Shown piece after piece: positions 60,239 through 64,000 of a stretch of DNA of 64,000 nt. The notes under the pieces are model-generated. The model was not told the DNA's origin and made no database searches. It worked only from the letters and a program-made list of their open reading frames with translations. Made by a program: the position numbers and the translations under genes. Each line of letters starts with the position of its first letter. Position 1 is the first letter of the stretch. Source of the stretch: Pontibacillus sp. HMF3514 (GTDB lineage Bacteria > Bacillota > Bacilli > Bacillales > BH030062); NCBI RefSeq assembly GCF_009858175.1, contig NZ_CP047393.1:558001-622000 (forward strand). The letters are read 5' to 3'.

Positions 60239-60976
60239 TTGTCGAATCGTAGAATGGTAGGTGTTATTAAAGTTTCGCTTTATGTGGTAATATTTGCGAT
60301 TTTACTTTGGGCTTATTTTTCAGGTGCCTTTCAGTTTATCGTTGATAACCCGGGTGATCTAATTTATTTAACTAAACAACACATTAAGCTTGTAGGTATC
60401 TCCTCTATTTTAGCAATTTTGGTAGCGGTTTCATTGGGTGTGTTTATTACAAGACCGAGATTTAAAAAGTTTGAAGGAGTAGTCATGAACTTTGCAAATG
60501 TTGGGCAAACCGTCCCGAGTTTAGCAATATTAGCATTGGTCATGAGTTACATGGGGCTTGGTTGGCAGACTGCTGTCTTTGCACTTTGGTTTAACTCATT
60601 ATTACCTATCCTCCGTAATACACTAGCAGGAATCAACAATGTAGATTCTTCTATTATAGATGCAGGTAGAGGAATGGGAATGAAAGAAAGGCAAATTTTA
60701 TGGAAATTAGAATTACCAAATGCCATGTATGCCATTATGGGTGGAATCCGAACTGCGGTGGTTATTAATGTGGGGTCAGCTGCGCTAGCTTTTCTTATAG
60801 GAGGAGGGGGACTGGGTGACTTGATCTTTACTGGAATCTCCTTATACGATACTGGAATAATGCTAGCTGGAACAGTACCCGTTATCATTCTAGCAATCTC
60901 CATCGACTTTTTACTCGGTGGATTTGAGAAACTTGTTATTTCAAAAGGGTTAAAAAGAGATTTAGATATGGCTTAA
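60239..60976 (+). CDS. ABC importer permease, OpuC/glycine-betaine type (second)
   Basis: 245 residues with about six membrane segments. DAGRGMGMKERQILWKLELPN is the ATPase-contact loop, and GSAALAFLIGGGGLGDLIFTG the family signature. Partner of the permease at 58556. TTG start at 60239 follows AAGGAGG with the preceding stop 12 bases upstream. Confidence 0.9.
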   Translation: MSNRRMVGVIKVSLYVVIFAILLWAYFSGAFQFIVDNPGDLIYLTKQHIKLVGISSILAILVAVSLGVFITRPRFKKFEGVVMNFANVGQTVPSLAILALVMSYMGLGWQTAVFALWFNSLLPILRNTLAGINNVDSSIIDAGRGMGMKERQILWKLELPNAMYAIMGGIRTAVVINVGSAALAFLIGGGGLGDLIFTGISLYDTGIMLAGTVPVIILAISIDFLLGGFEKLVISKGLKRDLDMA

Positions 60977-60992
60977 AAAGGAGGAAATGGAA

Positions 60993-61913
60993 ATGAAAAA
61001 GTTTTCTTTAATTGGAACTATGGTTCTGTTAATAGTATTTAGTCTTGCTGCTTGTAGTAACTCATCAGGTGGAAGTTCAGGGGATTCTAAAGGAACAATT
61101 AAGATAGGAGGAAAAGGGTTTACCGAACAGCAAATTCTTTCAACTATGACATCTATCTACCTTAAGGAAAAAGGCTATGATGTTGAAGAAGCCAGTAACA
61201 TGGGAAGCACTGTGGTTAGGAAAGCACTAGAAAATGGTCAGGTTGATATGTATTGGGAGTACACAGGAACAGCTTTAGTTATTTTTCAGAAACAAGATCC
61301 TTTAGCTGATTCAGAGAAAGCTTATCAAAAAGTAAAAGAAACAGATGAAAAAGAAGGCCTTATGTGGTTAGAAAAAGCAGATCTTAATAACACCTATTCA
61401 ATTTTAATGAAGGAGGAAAAGGCTAAAGATTTAGGCATTAAATCTGTATCCGATTTAGCTGATTACGTTAATAAAAATCCAAATAAATTAAAATTCGCAT
61501 CAAACGCAGAATTTTATGCTCGTGATGACGGCATTAAAGGACTACAAGAACATTATGGCTTTGAGTTTCCATCTAAAAATGTAGTAAAGATGGATTCAGG
61601 ATTACTCTATAATGCTTTAAAAGATGGACAAGTTGATGTCTCTGTTGGGTTTGCAACAGATGGAAGAATTAAAGGGTTTAATTTAACAGCGTTAGAAGAT
61701 GACAAAGATTTCTTCCCTGCCTATAATGTTGCTCCGGTTGTAAGAGAGGAAGTATTAAATAATTATCCTGAGTTAAATGATTTAATGAACAAGGTCTCTG
61801 GTAATTTAAACACAGAAGCCATGATGCAATTAAATTATAAAGTTGATGTAGAGCATAAAGAAGTTTCACTGGTAGCGCGAAATTGGTTAAAAGAACAAGG
61901 GTTAATTGAGTAA
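60993..61913 (+). CDS. Substrate-binding lipoprotein, OpuAC/OsmF family
   Basis: About 306 residues. Lipobox FSLAACS, so it is tethered outside. The binding domain shows KIGGKGFTEQQILSTMTSIY, then NMGSTVVRKALENGQVDMYWEYTGTAL and DVSVGFATDGRIKGFNLTAL, the pattern of quaternary-amine-binding proteins. Aromatic residues for a cation-pi cage are partly visible (MYWEYTG), but the ligand cannot be named. ATG at 60993 is eight bases from AGGAGG; 60987 is too close. Confidence 0.85.
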   Translation: MKKFSLIGTMVLLIVFSLAACSNSSGGSSGDSKGTIKIGGKGFTEQQILSTMTSIYLKEKGYDVEEASNMGSTVVRKALENGQVDMYWEYTGTALVIFQKQDPLADSEKAYQKVKETDEKEGLMWLEKADLNNTYSILMKEEKAKDLGIKSVSDLADYVNKNPNKLKFASNAEFYARDDGIKGLQEHYGFEFPSKNVVKMDSGLLYNALKDGQVDVSVGFATDGRIKGFNLTALEDDKDFFPAYNVAPVVREEVLNNYPELNDLMNKVSGNLNTEAMMQLNYKVDVEHKEVSLVARNWLKEQGLIE

Positions 61914-61966
61914 GCTCCTCTTAGGTAATAGTAGAATTAATGTGAGGATGAGGCTTTATTACACAA

Positions 61967-63292
61967 TTGCAAGATAGATTATATGAATACATTTTAGAAG
62001 AATCTATGACTACAATACCTGAAGAAATCGTGGAATCTTTAAAAGATGCATTGGCTGACATAGTGGCTAGCTCGATAGCAGGTTCAAACACACCAGTAGT
62101 TGAACATGCTAAACGCTTTGCTCAGAACCAATGGAAAGAGGGAGCAAGTTCAATCTTGCTCTCATCAGATCAATTAAGTGCCACGGGAGCATCTTTTGTC
62201 AATGCAACTATGGCAAATGCCCTGGATATTGATGATGGGCATCGACTTGTAAAAGGACATCCTGGTGCAGTCTTATTCCCTGCTATATTAGCAATCGGGG
62301 AAGAAAAGCAAATTACAGGGGAAGAGTTTCTTTCAACTTTACTTATGTCTTATGAGGTTGGGATACGTGCAGGCATACTCGCACATGAATTAAGACCTGA
62401 ATATCATTGCACAGGATCATGGGGAGCTATTGGTGCGTCTGCAGGAGTGAGTAGGATATTAAATCTATCTAAGGATAAAATCTATCATGCTTTAGGGGTT
62501 GCAGAATATCATTCAACTTATTCCCCAATGCTCAGGGGCATCGATCATCCCTCTATGCTGAAAGATGGGATTTCATGGGGATGCATGACAGGGGTTAGTT
62601 CAGCTCTTTTAGCACAAGAAGGGTTTACAGGCATCCCCTCTTTATTTAATGCAGAGAATTCTAGAGAATTTATTAATGATCTAAAGCAAAGATACAGAAT
62701 AGAAGAGCTATATTATAAACCATATGCTTGTTGTAGATGGGCGCAACCACCGATTGAAGCAATAAAGGAACTCATGGAGAAGAACATAATTTCATACAAA
62801 GATGTAAATCGTGTAAAGGTATATACATTTACAGAGGCTGCTAGTCTCTCTAAAAAACAACCAAACAATACTGAAGAGGCACAATACAATCTTCCTTATC
62901 CAATGGCTTGTTATTTTGTTTTTCAAAATGTAGGTCCAACTGAAGTGACAAAGGAATTGGGAAATCAAGACGTTACAGACTTAATGGAGAAGATAGAAGT
63001 TTATGTTGATGAAGAACTTGATCAAGAGTTTCCGAAAAAAGCATTATGTTGGATCGAAGTGTATATGAATGATGGAAAGATCTATTCTTCTGCAGTTCAA
63101 CAAGCTAAAGGAGATTGGGATTATCCTTTAACAAAGGTAGATAAAGAAGAAAAATTCTATCGATTAGTAGTGCAACATTTAGGGGAAGAAAGAAGCAATG
63201 AACTTTATAAAATGATTCACGAACTAGAACAACTTCCGAATATTAGGGCTTTAACAAGATTGATCAATTTACCCATTTCAAATCGCAAGTAA
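61967..63292 (+). CDS. MmgE/PrpD-family protein
   Basis: 441 residues. Family motifs: FVNATMANALDIDDGHRLVKGHPGA, CTGSWGAIGASAGVSRIL, MLKDGISWGCMTGVSSALLA, and YYKPYACCRWAQPPIEAI. Members include 2-methylcitrate dehydratase, iminodisuccinate epimerase and others, so the reaction is open. Start given as TTG at 61967, but no strong ribosome site lies at the right distance. Fifth gene of the sigma-54 operon, 53 bases after the binding protein. Confidence 0.85.
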   Translation: MQDRLYEYILEESMTTIPEEIVESLKDALADIVASSIAGSNTPVVEHAKRFAQNQWKEGASSILLSSDQLSATGASFVNATMANALDIDDGHRLVKGHPGAVLFPAILAIGEEKQITGEEFLSTLLMSYEVGIRAGILAHELRPEYHCTGSWGAIGASAGVSRILNLSKDKIYHALGVAEYHSTYSPMLRGIDHPSMLKDGISWGCMTGVSSALLAQEGFTGIPSLFNAENSREFINDLKQRYRIEELYYKPYACCRWAQPPIEAIKELMEKNIISYKDVNRVKVYTFTEAASLSKKQPNNTEEAQYNLPYPMACYFVFQNVGPTEVTKELGNQDVTDLMEKIEVYVDEELDQEFPKKALCWIEVYMNDGKIYSSAVQQAKGDWDYPLTKVDKEEKFYRLVVQHLGEERSNELYKMIHELEQLPNIRALTRLINLPISNRK

Positions 63293-63365
63293 TGAGAGTC
63301 AGGACGTCAAAGGAACATGGTAGCAAAAGAGTTAGTGGTTGAAATTAGTGATTGGAGTGTTTTGT

Positions 63366-64000
63366 ATGAGAGTCACTATGGCTCAAACCAATCCAGTATT
63401 TGGAGATGTACATGAAAACTTAGAAAATATGATCACGTTAATCTATCAATACAAAAATGAAACAGATTTAATTGTTTTTCCAGAATTATCTTTAACCGGA
63501 TATTCATTAAAAGAAAAAGTGTACGATTTAGCCATTACTTTAGAATCTCCGGAAATACAACAAGTTTGTGATGTTTCAAAAGAGACAGGAATTAATGTGA
63601 TGTTTGGGTTTATTGAGAATGGAAAAGGGACACGTGTTTATAATTCTGCTGCTTTTATTAAAGATGGTGAAATAAGTTCTATTCAACGAAAAATCTACCC
63701 GACAACATATGGGATTTTCGAAGAGGGAAAATATTTCGCCAAAGGGAAGAAGGTGAAAGTTGATGAGCTACAAGACTTTACACCCTCAATGCTCATTTGT
63801 AACGACCTTTGGCATCCCTCTCTTCCTCACATAGCGGCACACAAACATTGCTCCTTAATAGTGTGCTTAATAAATAGTCCTGAAGGAGGGCTTGGAAGTA
63901 CATATTCAAGTTCAATAGGATGGGAGAGACTTGGACAATTCTATGCAGGGATTTATGGATGTTATGTCATTATAGTAAACCGTGTAGGGGAAGAAGAGGA
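63366..64000 (+). CDS. Nitrilase-superfamily amidohydrolase, incomplete at window end
   Basis: 211 codons are in the window. ATG at 63366 lies eight bases after GGAG. MAQTNPVFGDVHENLE starts the fold. The catalytic triad is visible: Glu40 in VFPELSLTGY, Lys109 in SIQRKIYP, and Cys145 in MLICNDLWHP. NRVGEEE near the edge is also typical. It hydrolyses a C-N bond in an amide, carbamoyl or nitrile; substrate unknown. It probably belongs to the same operon, as no terminator precedes it. Confidence 0.85.
   Translation, partial: MRVTMAQTNPVFGDVHENLENMITLIYQYKNETDLIVFPELSLTGYSLKEKVYDLAITLESPEIQQVCDVSKETGINVMFGFIENGKGTRVYNSAAFIKDGEISSIQRKIYPTTYGIFEEGKYFAKGKKVKVDELQDFTPSMLICNDLWHPSLPHIAAHKHCSLIVCLINSPEGGLGSTYSSSIGWERLGQFYAGIYGCYVIIVNRVGEEE

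Noticed and set aside
52625-64000. One osmoprotection island joining ectAB and the OpuC-like operon
   Set aside because: Opposite strands, separate promoters, and a sigma-54 regulatory circuit lies between them; only proximity supports it.

Overview
The window looks like chromosomal DNA from a low-GC, Gram-positive, spore-former-type Bacillaceae, probably a salt-tolerant genus near Halobacillus or Pontibacillus. The reasons are the strong AGGAGG-type ribosome sites with frequent TTG and GTG starts, many close homologues of Bacillus genes (trp operon with a TRAP leader, YitT, YczE, RsbR, PsuGK), ectoine genes, and GC-rich intergenic hairpin repeats of a Bacillaceae kind. The genus is inference; no rRNA or marker gene is present.

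Layout. 0-7.5 kb: a secreted transglycosylase/BsuPI protein, an SRPBCC protein, an MFS pump with a TetR regulator and three putative operators, a frameshifted VanZ gene, a YitT membrane protein and a GntR regulator. 7.5-8.2 kb: composite inverted repeat copy 1. 8.4-23.7 kb: YczE-like protein, acyl-CoA synthetase, acetyltransferases, methyltransferase, cupin, RsbR-like stressosome protein, alpha/beta hydrolase, a large secreted nuclease under a likely CcpA site, nitroreductase, M29 aminopeptidase and an AtoE transporter. 23.8-24.5 kb: repeat copy 2, inverted relative to copy 1. 24.5-32.5 kb: a UvrD-like helicase, an L,D-transpeptidase, an AraC regulator with a leader-attenuated MFS pump, and an SbsA/DUF2927 protein. 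32.5-39.3 kb: complete trpEDCFBA plus trpG behind a TRAP attenuator. 39.4-39.9 kb: repeat copy 3. 40-52.6 kb: a lipoprotein, pseudouridine catabolism (psuGK), a holin-amidase pair, an SDR, an ABC exporter resembling YxlEFG, tRNA-Ala, a nuclease-like wHTH protein, a 14-TM drug pump, an M23 peptidase and a CoA-type Nudix hydrolase. 52.6-54.5 kb: ectAB with no ectC beside them. 54.9-64 kb: an NtrB/NtrC-type two-component system followed by a clear sigma-54 promoter and an operon encoding a four-gene quaternary-amine-type ABC importer, a MmgE/PrpD protein and a nitrilase-family enzyme that runs off the window.

The best candidate for an undescribed system is the last block. A membrane sensor kinase and its sigma-54 activator are followed by two palindromic activator sites, a textbook -24/-12 promoter, and an uptake-plus-catabolism operon whose substrate cannot be named from sequence. 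Other items worth attention are the translated leader in front of the MFS pump at 28-29.8 kb, the three-operator TetR/MFS promoter, and the composite repeats, two of which form an inverted pair around 15.6 kb.
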